DNA of 7,714 bases, taken from Acidobacteriaceae bacterium. GTDB lineage: Bacteria; Acidobacteriota; Terriglobia; Terriglobales; Acidobacteriaceae. The notes under the pieces are model-generated. The model was given only the letters and a program-made list of their open reading frames with translations, ran no database searches and had not been told where the DNA came from. Shown piece by piece: positions 1-5,743 of the stretch. The stretch covers positions 1 to 7,714 of the forward strand of contig JAOAPG010000215.1 of NCBI GenBank assembly GCA_025462785.1, given 5' to 3'. How positions within the stretch are numbered: the first letter of the stretch is position 1; each line of letters starts with the position of its first letter. Position numbers and translations under genes: made by a program.

Positions 1-1
1 G

Positions 2-295
2 AAGCAGAAGGGCACTCCGCTGCACGATGCCACGGTGATTGGCGACACCGTTGGTGATCCGTTCAAAGATACCTCCTCGGTGGCACTAAACCCGGTGATC
101 AAATTCACGACCCTGTTCGGATTGCTGGCGGTTGAGCTCGCGGTTAAATTGAACCTAGAGGTGGGGGACGTTAAGACTCACCTGCTTGCGCTGGCCTTCT
201 TCGTGGTGTCGTTTGTCTTCGTCTACCGCTCGTTTTACAGCATGCGCATCAGCACTGAGACTGCTGCGCATCCGGTTCGAGTTGCGGCTGATTGA
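2..295 (+). CDS. hppA: Membrane-bound ion-translocating pyrophosphatase, C-terminal fragment
   Basis: This is the 3' end of a gene that starts before the window; the open frame runs in from base 2 and ends at TGA 293-295, giving 97 residues. Membrane pyrophosphatases hydrolyse PPi to pump H+ or Na+ across the membrane. The fragment opens with the family's conserved acidic substrate-binding motif, VIGDTVGDPFKDTSS, which supplies catalytic Asp and Lys residues on the cytoplasmic side. A conserved NPVIKF segment follows, then two hydrophobic helices (about FTTLFGLLAVELAV and LLALAFFVVSFVFVYRSF) matching the last membrane spans of the family. The residues that separate K+-dependent from K+-independent, and Na+ from H+, types lie upstream of the window, so ion specificity cannot be read. 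A strong terminator follows 21 bases after the stop, so this is the last gene of its transcript. Confidence 0.93.
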   Translation, partial: KQKGTPLHDATVIGDTVGDPFKDTSSVALNPVIKFTTLFGLLAVELAVKLNLEVGDVKTHLLALAFFVVSFVFVYRSFYSMRISTETAAHPVRVAAD

Positions 296-315
296 GGAGA
301 TGCATGTAGCTTTTG

Positions 316-350
316 AGCGCCATCCTGCACATCGGATGGCGCTTTTGTTT
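316..350 (+). terminator. Intrinsic terminator of hppA
   Basis: A perfect 9-bp stem, GCGCCATCC (317-325) with GGATGGCGC (334-342), has an 8-base loop and is followed at once by TTTTGTTT (343-350). This is a textbook Rho-independent terminator for the rightward hppA transcript. On the opposite strand the hairpin is not followed by a U tract, so it should not stop the convergent cytochrome transcript efficiently. Confidence 0.9.
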
Positions 351-405
351 GTTCGCTGTTAAGTGAACTGGCGAGGATACCCGCCTTCATGGAATCCGAG
401 CGTTT

Positions 406-799
406 TTACTGGCCCAAAGACTTTACGTAGGCGATGACTCGCCATAGCTGCTGATCAGGCAGCTTTGCCCACGACGGCATTCCCTTCTTCATGTTCCCAT
501 TTAGCAGCAGCCAATGAATGTCGCCATCAGTGGCTTCGTGCTGTATGCGCTCGCTTCTGAGCGGCGGGCGCTTTTTAGTTCCTTCAGCGTTCTTGCCATG
601 GCGTGGAGAACAATTCTGTTCGAAAATTCTTTTTCCTCCGGCAACTGAGTCCGGCCGGATCTTTGTATGGATTGGTTCTTTCGTGGTCACGAGCAGGAAC
701 GTTCCTCAACCAAGCGCCATCAGCCGCGGCGAATGCGGTTATTGTAGACGCGAGAATTGGGATCAGCAGAGTTCCAGTTGAGGACGCATTATTCGGCAC
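406..799 (-). pseudogene. Small c-type cytochrome, frameshifted and lacking one haem-binding Cys
   Basis: Two overlapping frames join into one cytochrome c of about 130 residues. The first part starts at GTG 799 and has a hydrophobic signal-like stretch (LLIPILASTITAFAAADG), then WLRNVPARDHERTNPYKD. After the Asp codon at 661-659 the family similarity continues one base further on: skipping C658 (run gatccggccgg) resumes with RPDSVAGGKRIFEQNC. The rest holds a ligand-like GMPSW Met and the C-terminal helix WRVIAYVKSLGQ. The haem site reads CSPRH instead of CxxCH; the Arg codon is CGC (603-601), one transition from Cys TGC. The usual product would be a periplasmic electron carrier. The gene overlaps the barrel gene by 11 bases, so they were probably cotranscribed and translationally coupled. 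Two independent lesions favour decay. Sequencing error cannot be excluded for the frameshift. A non-canonical single-Cys haem attachment is a remote alternative. Confidence 0.8.
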
Positions 800-1658
800 T
801 CCCGCGGTGAAAGTGACTAAAGGACTGATCGATTTCGTAGGCTACGCCAAAGCGATACAAGCGAGGAATGCTGTAATCGTTCAAACCAAATTGGGGAGAA
901 AAGGAAAATGTCACACCATTAGGAGCTATCCAGTTAACTGTGGGCCCCGCATAGTGCGATGTTAAATGCGTACCTAAGCTGTAGGTATCGCCGAGCCCTC
1001 CGTACATCTCTAAGCCGGCTTGGAATTTCTCTTTGCAGAAAGTGCAGTCGTGAGCGCTAGCGGCCAATCCGAGAGGGCGGCTCGCACCCCAAGCGTAACC
1101 AAATTCCCAAGGAACATTCGACAGATTCTTCTCTGCAATTACGTTTTCGCTAACGTTCCAACCTTTGAAGTTGCTCCCCAGAATCAATCTGAGCTCTATT
1201 CCCCGCGCTCTGTCGAGACTCGCAATTGAATTCGGATCTGCAAAGTCAGGTCCGCCATCGTGACCCACCACTTCGCGAAGAGTTTTATCCGCGCTAATAT
1301 TCTCGAATTCGGCATAGATCACGGGATTGATCCAGTGCTCGCGTAGGAGCGGACGGAAGCGGTTTTCCCAGCGGAATCCCGTGAAGATAGTACTGTCGTG
1401 TTGTGTCATTTGGACGTCGAGGTAGAACTCAGACGTCCACCAGGCTTTCACACCATACTCGAATTCGATGTTGGAACCCACAAACCGGTTCGCGCCATTG
1501 GGTTTGGCATCGAGGTTAAACCATTCGATGTCGAGGTTTCCAGGCTCTTCCATCTCCTGGGAGTACGTGACGAAGTAGGGCCGTTCCTGCGCGCCAACAC
1601 CGATTCGACCGAGGAGTAGAGAAAAAAGGCAAACTGCAATGAATCTCTTCATATCCAT
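789..1658 (-). CDS. Predicted outer-membrane beta-barrel protein, function unknown
   Basis: The 289-residue product starts with a signal peptide: basic MKR, hydrophobic FIAVCLFSLLL, probable cleavage after VGA near residue 23. The mature part is rich in alternating aromatic/polar strands (IEFEYGVKAWWTSEFYLDVQMTQ, GIELRLILGSNF, YRFGVAYEI) and in Gly and Asn turns, as in outer-membrane barrels; no membrane helices appear after the signal. Only two Cys occur in the mature part, in a CTFC motif at 205-208, possibly a loop disulfide or metal site. I do not recognise a named family. The start is ATG 1658; ATG 1652 (MKRF) is an equally good signal-peptide start, and neither has a clear Shine-Dalgarno. 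A sigma70-like promoter and a TTGCAA-N5-TTGCAA palindrome lie just upstream, pointing to control by the neighbouring Fur-family regulator. The c-type cytochrome frame overlaps its 3' end. Confidence 0.8.
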   Translation of the reverse strand: MDMKRFIAVCLFSLLLGRIGVGAQERPYFVTYSQEMEEPGNLDIEWFNLDAKPNGANRFVGSNIEFEYGVKAWWTSEFYLDVQMTQHDSTIFTGFRWENRFRPLLREHWINPVIYAEFENISADKTLREVVGHDGGPDFADPNSIASLDRARGIELRLILGSNFKGWNVSENVIAEKNLSNVPWEFGYAWGASRPLGLAASAHDCTFCKEKFQAGLEMYGGLGDTYSLGTHLTSHYAGPTVNWIAPNGVTFSFSPQFGLNDYSIPRLYRFGVAYEIDQSFSHFHRGSAE

Positions 1659-1663
1659 TCACA

Positions 1664-1680
1664 TTGCAACTGCGTTGCAA
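1664..1680. promoter_or_regulatory. Fur-type operator candidate upstream of the barrel gene
   Basis: TTGCAACTGCGTTGCAA is an inverted repeat, extended to 19 bp by A1663/T1681. Its end lies 5 bases before ATG 1658. The same layout, TTGCAA-N5-TTGCAA, occurs upstream of the Fur-family gene at 2244-2260; 19 of 21 bases are shared when flanks are included. It sits just downstream of the likely transcription start, where a bound repressor would block transcription. Binding by the regulator is inferred, not shown. Confidence 0.7.
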
Positions 1681-1692
1681 TAAGTAAAGAAC

Positions 1693-1721
1693 ATGGTAGA
1701 TTCCGGAATTTCTTATGACAA
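1693..1721 (-). promoter_or_regulatory. Sigma70-like promoter for barrel/cytochrome unit
   Basis: On the minus strand TTGTCA (1721-1716) and TACCAT (1698-1693) are separated by 17 bases. The -35 matches consensus at five of six positions and the -10 at four. Transcription would begin near 1686, immediately before the palindrome at 1680-1664, leaving a leader of about 28 bases to ATG 1658. Confidence 0.5.
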
Positions 1722-1776
1722 GGGCACGCTATATTTTTCGTTTCAGAATTGTTGCGACCACATGCAACAGGATGGA

Positions 1777-2235
1777 TCAGGCAGCCGAGGCGGTACGGCA
1801 TTGTGCGCAATATCCGCCAACTTCGAGACGGGTAACAACGATGTGGAACTGACAGTCGCGTTGGATTTGTCCTTTAAGCCGATCGAATAAATTGCTTTCA
1901 AATTCGCTGATTTTGCCGCAGCGCAGACATGCCATATGAATGTGATCGCGCTGTGGGCGGCGTTCGTAAAAGTGCTTCTCACCTTGCATGTGCATCAGGT
2001 CCAGCTCGTCAATTAGGCCGTGGCGCTTCAAAAGACTGAGCGTGCGGTAGACGGTCACGCGATCAACCTGGGAATCGAGTTTACGAGCTTTTCGCAGTAT
2101 CTGACTAGCGTCAAGATGCTGCTTGGCAGTTTCAACAACGCTGAGGATGATCCTCCGCTGTCTCGTCATGCGCAGGCCGCGAGACATGAGTTCGGCCTGC
2201 AAGCGTCCTGGAGCTTCCGTCTGTGGTAGGGGCAT
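1777..2235 (-). CDS. Fur-family metal-responsive transcriptional regulator
   Basis: With ATG 2235 as start the protein has 152 residues, normal for the family. GTG 2277 is open upstream but would translate through the promoter and operator, so I reject it. The N-terminal winged helix includes LRMTRQRRIILSVVE (21-35) and the recognition helix RVTVYRTLSLLKRHG (59-73). The dimerisation/metal domain has structural-zinc CxxC pairs CLRC (103-106) and CAQC (143-146). Candidate regulatory ligands are His40, His88, Glu91, His98, His100, Glu111 and His131. The Fur HHDH motif reads RDHIH, and the position that is Asp in PerR is Glu111, which argues against a PerR peroxide sensor. Fur versus Zur cannot be settled from sequence alone. 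Its own promoter carries a TTGCAA-N5-TTGCAA palindrome that recurs before the barrel gene downstream, suggesting autoregulation and control of that unit. Confidence 0.9.
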   Translation of the reverse strand: MPLPQTEAPGRLQAELMSRGLRMTRQRRIILSVVETAKQHLDASQILRKARKLDSQVDRVTVYRTLSLLKRHGLIDELDLMHMQGEKHFYERRPQRDHIHMACLRCGKISEFESNLFDRLKGQIQRDCQFHIVVTRLEVGGYCAQCRTASAA

Positions 2236-2243
2236 ATATCTAG

Positions 2244-2260
2244 TTGCAAGTGTGTTGCAA
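2244..2260. promoter_or_regulatory. Fur-type operator candidate upstream of the regulator gene
   Basis: TTGCAAGTGTGTTGCAA has the TTGCAA-N5-TTGCAA layout and a 3' TAAG extension shared with the copy at 1664-1680. It lies 8 bases upstream of ATG 2235 and overlaps the predicted transcription start, so a bound repressor would shut its own gene off. Confidence 0.7.
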
Positions 2261-2264
2261 TAAG

Positions 2265-2293
2265 ATTGTACTTGCACCTAGGAGTGATGAAAA
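2265..2293 (-). promoter_or_regulatory. Sigma70-like promoter of the Fur-family gene
   Basis: On the minus strand TTTTCA (2293-2288) and TACAAT (2270-2265) are 17 bases apart. The -10 matches five of six consensus positions, the -35 four. The start of transcription would fall near 2258, inside the palindromic operator. Confidence 0.5.
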
Positions 2294-2419
2294 GCAATAA
2301 ATTGAAAGTTGGTTTAGAGAATTACGGGAGGGGTCTTTGCTACTACCGAACTTCGAAAGGATAGCACCGCGACACAAAGAATCGCTGACACTGCCTTCCG
2401 AGTAACAATGCTAACGCCT

Positions 2420-2800
2420 CTACGAACCCTTCATCTTCTCCTTGACGCTGTGCGCCAGCTTTTCGATCTCTTCGGCTTTCTTAACTACATCAATCGACAG
2501 GATGTTGTCATTGGTCTTGTCCACGTATTGCTTCAGCTCGGTCGATAGTTGTAGCAACTTATCGGTGTCGCGTCTTAATTGTGCATGACGTTCTTGATTG
2601 GCCTTCTTCGCCATCTCCTTTTCGATTTTCGCGCGTTGCTCGTCCTCGGGAGACGGTGCTTGTTGACCTGGTATCTGGCGCTGGGGAATTTGCGGAAATC
2701 CTTGAGGTTGACTGGCATCCTGCGTAAAGGCCAGTAGCGAAACGAGCAACAATGTCAGCAAAACTAATGAACACACTAAAGAATCAGATCGCACACTCAC
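2420..2800 (-). CDS. Small secreted coiled-coil protein, function unknown
   Basis: The 126-residue product has a signal peptide (positive start, hydrophobic core LVCSLVLLTLLLVSLLAF at about 8-25, cleavage probably near FTQDA). A Pro/Gln-rich linker follows (QPQGFPQIPQRQIPGQQAP, 31-49), then a highly charged helical region (about 51-125) rich in Lys, Glu and Gln with heptad-like Leu spacing, likely a coiled coil. There is no Cys after the signal, so it is probably not a lipoprotein. I do not recognise a named family. The start used is GTG 2800; GTG 2794 and GTG 2776 are in frame and the GAGGTGA overlapping the start makes the choice uncertain. It is transcribed away from the mechanosensitive channel gene, from its own TATAAT box at 2830-2825. 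A periplasmic structural or chaperone-like role would be a guess. Confidence 0.75.
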   Translation of the reverse strand: MSVRSDSLVCSLVLLTLLLVSLLAFTQDASQPQGFPQIPQRQIPGQQAPSPEDEQRAKIEKEMAKKANQERHAQLRRDTDKLLQLSTELKQYVDKTNDNILSIDVVKKAEEIEKLAHSVKEKMKGS

Positions 2801-2824
2801 CTCGATAAACCGGGAGTTAGCTCG

Positions 2825-2830
2825 ATTATA
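2825..2830 (-). promoter_or_regulatory. -10 box for the secreted coiled-coil gene
   Basis: The minus strand reads TATAAT, a perfect -10 box, 25 bases before GTG 2800. The best -35 candidate is weak (TTCATC, 18 bases upstream). It is divergent from the TATAAT at 2868-2873, 37 bases away. Confidence 0.5.
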
Positions 2831-2864
2831 CGGCGATCTGAAACTCAGGATGAATGGTGCCGGT

Positions 2865-2873
2865 TGCTATAAT
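2865..2873 (+). promoter_or_regulatory. Extended -10 promoter of mscS gene
   Basis: TGCTATAAT is a perfect extended -10 element (TGn plus TATAAT at 2868-2873), 41 bases before ATG 2915. No good -35 box is seen 16-18 bases upstream, which extended -10 promoters tolerate. Confidence 0.55.
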
Positions 2874-2914
2874 CGCCTCGGACCATTGTTTAATAAAATT
2901 ATGTTTAGCAAAAG

Positions 2915-3826
2915 ATGAGACTACTTATGGGGATCATCGCGCCAATGACGCCAGAACCTTGGGATTTCCGCGCGCTGCTCAATGATTGGCGAGAGGACAC
3001 GATTACGTTTGTCCGCCATGACCTGCCAAAGATCATTTTCATTATCGGTGCATCTTTCGTTCTGATCCGGCTGCTTCGCCTGTTCACTCAACGGTTGGCT
3101 TCCCTGCAAGTCAAGAGACTGCCCCCGGGAATTCGTGCACAACAGGTTCGCACCGTCAGCAGCGTACTGACGAGCGTGGGAGTTTTTGTGATTGGGTTCG
3201 TAGCGGTGTTGATGGTGTTAGGAAATTTGGGCCTGCACGTCGAACCCTTGCTGGCAAGTGCAGGCGTTGCTGGACTGGCCATTGGATTCGGCGCTCAGAG
3301 CCTGGTCCATGATTTTATTAATGGCTTTTACATTTTGCTAGAGGATCAGTACGAGATTGGAGATACCGTCCGCATTGCCGGAGTAAAAGGGACGGTGGAA
3401 GAAATGACTCTTCGGCACACAGTTCTACGAGATGACGATGGAACCGTACACACGGTTCCGAACAGCGCGATTCAGATCGTATCCAATATGACCCGGGACT
3501 GGTCGCAACTGACTCTGCGAGTGGCAGTGGCGTATAGCGAACCGAGCGACAAGATTGTTAAGTTGCTGCAACAAATTGGTGAAGAAGTGCGGCACGATCC
3601 TCAGTATGCCGACGACATCGTCAGCGACATCCAGGTGCCAGGTATTGAGAAGGTCGGGAATGGCGAGGCGGAGTATCTAATGCTCGTCAAGACGCGTCCG
3701 AATAAGCAATATGCGGTGAGCCGCGAGTTGCGGCGCAGAATCAAAGAGATTTTCTACAAGAACAACATCCAGACGGCCGGACCGGGCAGAGTGTACGTGA
3801 TAGATCAGGGAACACAGGCTTCGTAG
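2915..3826 (+). CDS. MscS-family small-conductance mechanosensitive channel
   Basis: The 303-residue inner-membrane protein should form a channel that opens under membrane tension and releases solutes during hypo-osmotic shock. Three membrane helices are visible: about 38-58 (KIIFIIGASFVLIRLLRLF), 82-105 (SVLTSVGVFVIGFVAVLMVLG) and the pore helix 110-135. The pore helix carries the Gly/Ala pattern of MscS TM3 (ASAGVAGLAIGFGAQSLVHD), followed by the family signature NGFYILLEDQYEIGD (136-150). The beta domain has VKGTVEEMTLRHTVLRDDDGTVHTVPNS (157-184), and the alpha/beta vestibule domain continues to residue 296. The length is close to E. coli MscS (286). The start is ATG 2915; ATG 2927 and ATG 2945 are in frame, with no strong Shine-Dalgarno to decide. 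Transcription is from the extended -10 at 2865-2873, and the gene converges on rho. Confidence 0.94.
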   Translation: MRLLMGIIAPMTPEPWDFRALLNDWREDTITFVRHDLPKIIFIIGASFVLIRLLRLFTQRLASLQVKRLPPGIRAQQVRTVSSVLTSVGVFVIGFVAVLMVLGNLGLHVEPLLASAGVAGLAIGFGAQSLVHDFINGFYILLEDQYEIGDTVRIAGVKGTVEEMTLRHTVLRDDDGTVHTVPNSAIQIVSNMTRDWSQLTLRVAVAYSEPSDKIVKLLQQIGEEVRHDPQYADDIVSDIQVPGIEKVGNGEAEYLMLVKTRPNKQYAVSRELRRRIKEIFYKNNIQTAGPGRVYVIDQGTQAS

Positions 3827-3847
3827 ATTGGTTAGCTACTCGTTCAG

Positions 3848-3879
3848 GACAAACAAATAGCCGGGCTATATGCCCGGCT
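3848..3879 (-). terminator. Intrinsic terminator of rho
   Basis: Read on the minus strand, the 8-bp GC-rich stem AGCCGGGC/GCCCGGCT (3879-3859) is followed by ATTTGTTTGT, a U-rich tail, 38 bases after the rho stop codon. Read on the plus strand the same hairpins lack a U tract, so mscS is terminated less cleanly. Confidence 0.6.
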
Positions 3880-3899
3880 TCCACGGGCAAGGTGCCCGT
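3859..3899. repeat. Double-hairpin intergenic repeat (REP-like)
   Basis: Two perfect hairpins lie 3 bases apart: AGCCGGGC (3859-3866) with GCCCGGCT (3872-3879), loop TATAT; and ACGGGCA (3883-3889) with TGCCCGT (3893-3899), loop AGG. The sequence GGGCAAGGTGCCCGTCGCTACA resembles a short intergenic repeat that I recall from acidobacterial genomes. It fills the gap between the convergent mscS and rho genes. Only one copy is in the window, so its repeated nature is not shown here. Confidence 0.55.
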
Positions 3900-3916
3900 C
3901 GCTACATTGGTTCCCT

Positions 3917-5167
3917 TTAAAGCGAGCTCATGTTTGCCAGGAATTCTCCATTCGATCGAGTCTTGTTTAGTTTATCGATCAACAATTCCATAGCTTCTAC
4001 TGGCGACAACGGGTTCAACACTTTTCGCAGTACCCAGATTCTCGTCAGATCCTCTTTCGGAATCAGCAACTCTTCCTTACGCGTACCAGAGCGCTGAATA
4101 TCGATCGCCGGGAAGGTTCGCTTGTCGACCAGCTTGCGGTCGAGAATAATTTCCATGTTACCCGTGCCTTTGAATTCTTCAAAGATCACGTCGACCATGC
4201 GAGATCCAGTATCGATAAGAGCAGTTGCGATAATGGTGAGCGATCCGCCTTCTTCGATGTTGCGGGCTGATCCGAAGAAACGCTTTGGACGCTGTAGCGC
4301 GTTGGAATCCACACCGCCTGAGAGCACTTTGCCGCTGGGCGGAACAATCGTGTTATAGGTGCGGGCCAAACGTGTAATCGAGTCAAGCAGGATCACCACG
4401 TCGCGCTTGTGCTCAACCAGGCGCTTCGCTTTTTCGATTACCATTTCCGCGACCTGTACGTGCCGGGCGGCGGGTTCGTCGAAGGTCGAAGAGATAACTT
4501 CACCCTTCACCGAACGCTGCATGTCGGTGACTTCTTCCGGACGCTCATCAATCAACAAGACAATCATCACGACTTCGGGGTGATTTGTCGTAATCGAGTT
4601 GGCAACGTTCTGCAGCAACATTGTCTTACCGGCTCGAGGAGGCGAAACGATTAGGCCACGCTGCCCCTTGCCGATCGGAGTGAGCAAGTCCATAACGCGA
4701 GCGCTTACGTTTTCGCGAATCGTCTCAAGCTTCAGGCGCTCCTGCGGATAAAGCGGCGTCAGGTTGTCGAACAGAATCTTGTTGCGAGCTTCGTCGGGCG
4801 ATTCAAAGTTGACCGCTTCAATCTTGACTAGCGCGAAATACTTTTCGCCTTCATGGGGGGGACGCACCTGCCCGCTAATTGTGTCACCGGTTTTGAGGTC
4901 GAACTTGCGGATCTGCGAAGGCGACACATAAATGTCGTCCGGACCGGTCAAGTAGTTGTAATCAGGCGAACGCAGGAAGCCGTAGCCGTCAGGCAAAATT
5001 TCGAGAACGCCCTCGGCGAAAATGTGTCCTTCTTTTTCGCTTTGCGCCTGGAGAATCTTGAAGATCAGGTCTTGCTTGCGTAATCCTCTTGCACCGGGCA
5101 GATCCAGAGATCGGGCGATCTTGGTCAGCTCAGTAATATTTTTTTCTTTCAGTTCTGCGATGGTCAT
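3917..5167 (-). CDS. rho: Transcription termination factor Rho
   Basis: Rho is a hexameric RNA-dependent ATPase that loads on nascent RNA and dislodges RNA polymerase. I place the start at ATG 5167 (MTIAELKEKNI, 416 residues), because AGGTGA lies 8 bases upstream; GTG 5179 would add four residues and overlaps that site. The rest numbers from GTG. An N-terminal Rho_N helical domain (about 5-45, with LRKQDLIFKIL) is followed by the cold-shock-like primary RNA-binding domain (about 55-125, with DGYGFLRSPDYNYLTGPDDIYVS). The ATPase has Walker A SPPRAGKT (179-186), Walker B VVILLDS (261-267), Q-loop region LSGGVDSNAL (286-295) and R-loop GTGNMEI (338-344). Length matches E. coli Rho (419), with no insertion domain. 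It lies 79 bases downstream of the omega-like gene with no terminator between, so the two are probably one operon. Confidence 0.97.
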   Translation of the reverse strand: MTIAELKEKNITELTKIARSLDLPGARGLRKQDLIFKILQAQSEKEGHIFAEGVLEILPDGYGFLRSPDYNYLTGPDDIYVSPSQIRKFDLKTGDTISGQVRPPHEGEKYFALVKIEAVNFESPDEARNKILFDNLTPLYPQERLKLETIRENVSARVMDLLTPIGKGQRGLIVSPPRAGKTMLLQNVANSITTNHPEVVMIVLLIDERPEEVTDMQRSVKGEVISSTFDEPAARHVQVAEMVIEKAKRLVEHKRDVVILLDSITRLARTYNTIVPPSGKVLSGGVDSNALQRPKRFFGSARNIEEGGSLTIIATALIDTGSRMVDVIFEEFKGTGNMEIILDRKLVDKRTFPAIDIQRSGTRKEELLIPKEDLTRIWVLRKVLNPLSPVEAMELLIDKLNKTRSNGEFLANMSSL

Positions 5168-5175
5168 TAATGAAT

Positions 5176-5181
5176 TCACCT
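5176..5181 (-). promoter_or_regulatory. Ribosome binding site deciding the rho start
   Basis: The minus strand reads AGGTGA, 8 bases before ATG 5167. The possible upstream GTG (5179) falls inside this element and has no Shine-Dalgarno of its own, so ATG 5167 is preferred. Confidence 0.65.
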
Positions 5182-5246
5182 ACGAAGGGAGATTTTCAAA
5201 GGAAGGTATGAGAAGACAACCACTCGGGCAGGAGGGCGGGGCTGAG

Positions 5247-5462
5247 TTACGCAGCCCGCCGTTGTGCCTCAGCTACATTTTCCGGCTCCGACAAAATCGA
5301 CTGCCGTTCCGAAATAGCAATCCGATCCAAAACTTCGTTCATGGTTTCCTGGATACGGGTATTGGGTTTATGAAACCTGCGAGTTGCCTTGGAAGCCAGC
5401 TGGCAAAGCATGTACCGGTTCCGCAAGGTATGTAATGCATCAAAAACGCGATCAGAACGCAT
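5247..5462 (-). CDS. rpoZ: RNA polymerase omega-subunit-like protein
   Basis: The 71-residue product has the core pattern of the omega subunit: LRNRYMLCQLASKATRRFHK (about 13-32) matches the conserved NR[FY]xLxxxAxKxxR helix that contacts the beta-prime C-terminus, and a second amphipathic helix (TRIQETMNEVLDRI) follows. It is shorter than E. coli omega (91), but short omegas with a His-Lys-Pro-Asn-Thr segment are, as I recall, usual in acidobacteria. Omega assists assembly and stability of RNA polymerase. The start ATG 5462 is well supported by AGGAGA 8 bases upstream. It precedes rho on the same strand, giving a pair of core transcription genes. A promoter is seen at 5716-5688, so the transcript would have a long leader of about 220 bases. 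Other small helical proteins cannot be fully excluded. Confidence 0.78.
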   Translation of the reverse strand: MRSDRVFDALHTLRNRYMLCQLASKATRRFHKPNTRIQETMNEVLDRIAISERQSILSEPENVAEAQRRAA

Positions 5463-5687
5463 CTTTATTATCTCCTATCAACCAACCACCCTTCTCCATC
5501 TTGGCTAGCAGGCCAAGTCTGAGCAGAGCGCCTAAGTAACTCAATTCAGATGGGTTGCACGGGAAAAGCTCTGGTTACTGATATAGATGCTCCGCCGGAG
5601 CCGAAAGTTTCTCAGTATCTGGATAAAATCCAGTTTCAGCGAAGGTACCACAGACGGCTAACTGGAAAATTGCCTTCGGAACGAACC
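5463..5687 (-). other. Long untranslated leader upstream of rpoZ-rho
   Basis: Between the promoter and rpoZ no coding sequence is supported on either strand. Two perfect small hairpins are present: CTGGAT-AAA-ATCCAG (5619-5633) and CTTGGC-TAGCAG-GCCAAG (5500-5517). The Shine-Dalgarno AGGAGA of rpoZ lies at 5471-5476. A leader this long ahead of rho could hold an attenuation or Rho-autoregulation site, as rho leaders do in E. coli, but no specific element is recognised. Confidence 0.4.
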
Positions 5688-5716
5688 AATCTACGCTGGA
5701 ACCAGATAAAGGTCAA
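5688..5716 (-). promoter_or_regulatory. Sigma70-type promoter for rpoZ-rho
   Basis: Minus strand TTGACC (5716-5711) and TAGATT (5693-5688) are exactly 17 bases apart, with five and four matches to consensus. Transcription would start near 5681. The -35 box directly abuts the flanking direct repeat of the insertion sequence (5717-5734), so the element sits immediately upstream of the promoter. Confidence 0.6.
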
Positions 5717-5734
5717 GGAAATTATGAATATCAA
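5717..5734. repeat. Left flanking direct repeat of the insertion sequence
   Basis: GGAAATTATGAATATCAA recurs at 7221-7235 as GGAAATTATGATCAA. They are identical apart from a three-base AAT/ATA insertion or deletion. Their position just outside the two element ends fits a target-site duplication that has since changed. Confidence 0.6.
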
Positions 5735-5743
5735 TTGTCAAAG

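Noticed and set aside
603..965. Open plus-strand frame of 120 codons
   Set aside because: It lies antisense to the cytochrome and barrel genes, has no ribosome binding site or domain pattern, and the minus-strand frames carry clear signal peptides and cytochrome motifs.
1777..2235. Assignment as PerR peroxide sensor
   Set aside because: The PerR-specific Asp is Glu111 here and no peroxidase or catalase gene is nearby.
1777..2277. GTG 2277 as start of the Fur-family gene
   Set aside because: The extra 14 residues would be encoded by the operator palindrome and lie next to the -10 box, and they do not resemble a Fur N-terminus.
5590..5660. tRNA-like or riboswitch-like fold around the CTGGAT-AAA-ATCCAG hairpin
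   Set aside because: No acceptor stem, T-arm GTTCRA or other conserved RNA core could be assembled; only the isolated hairpin is supported.
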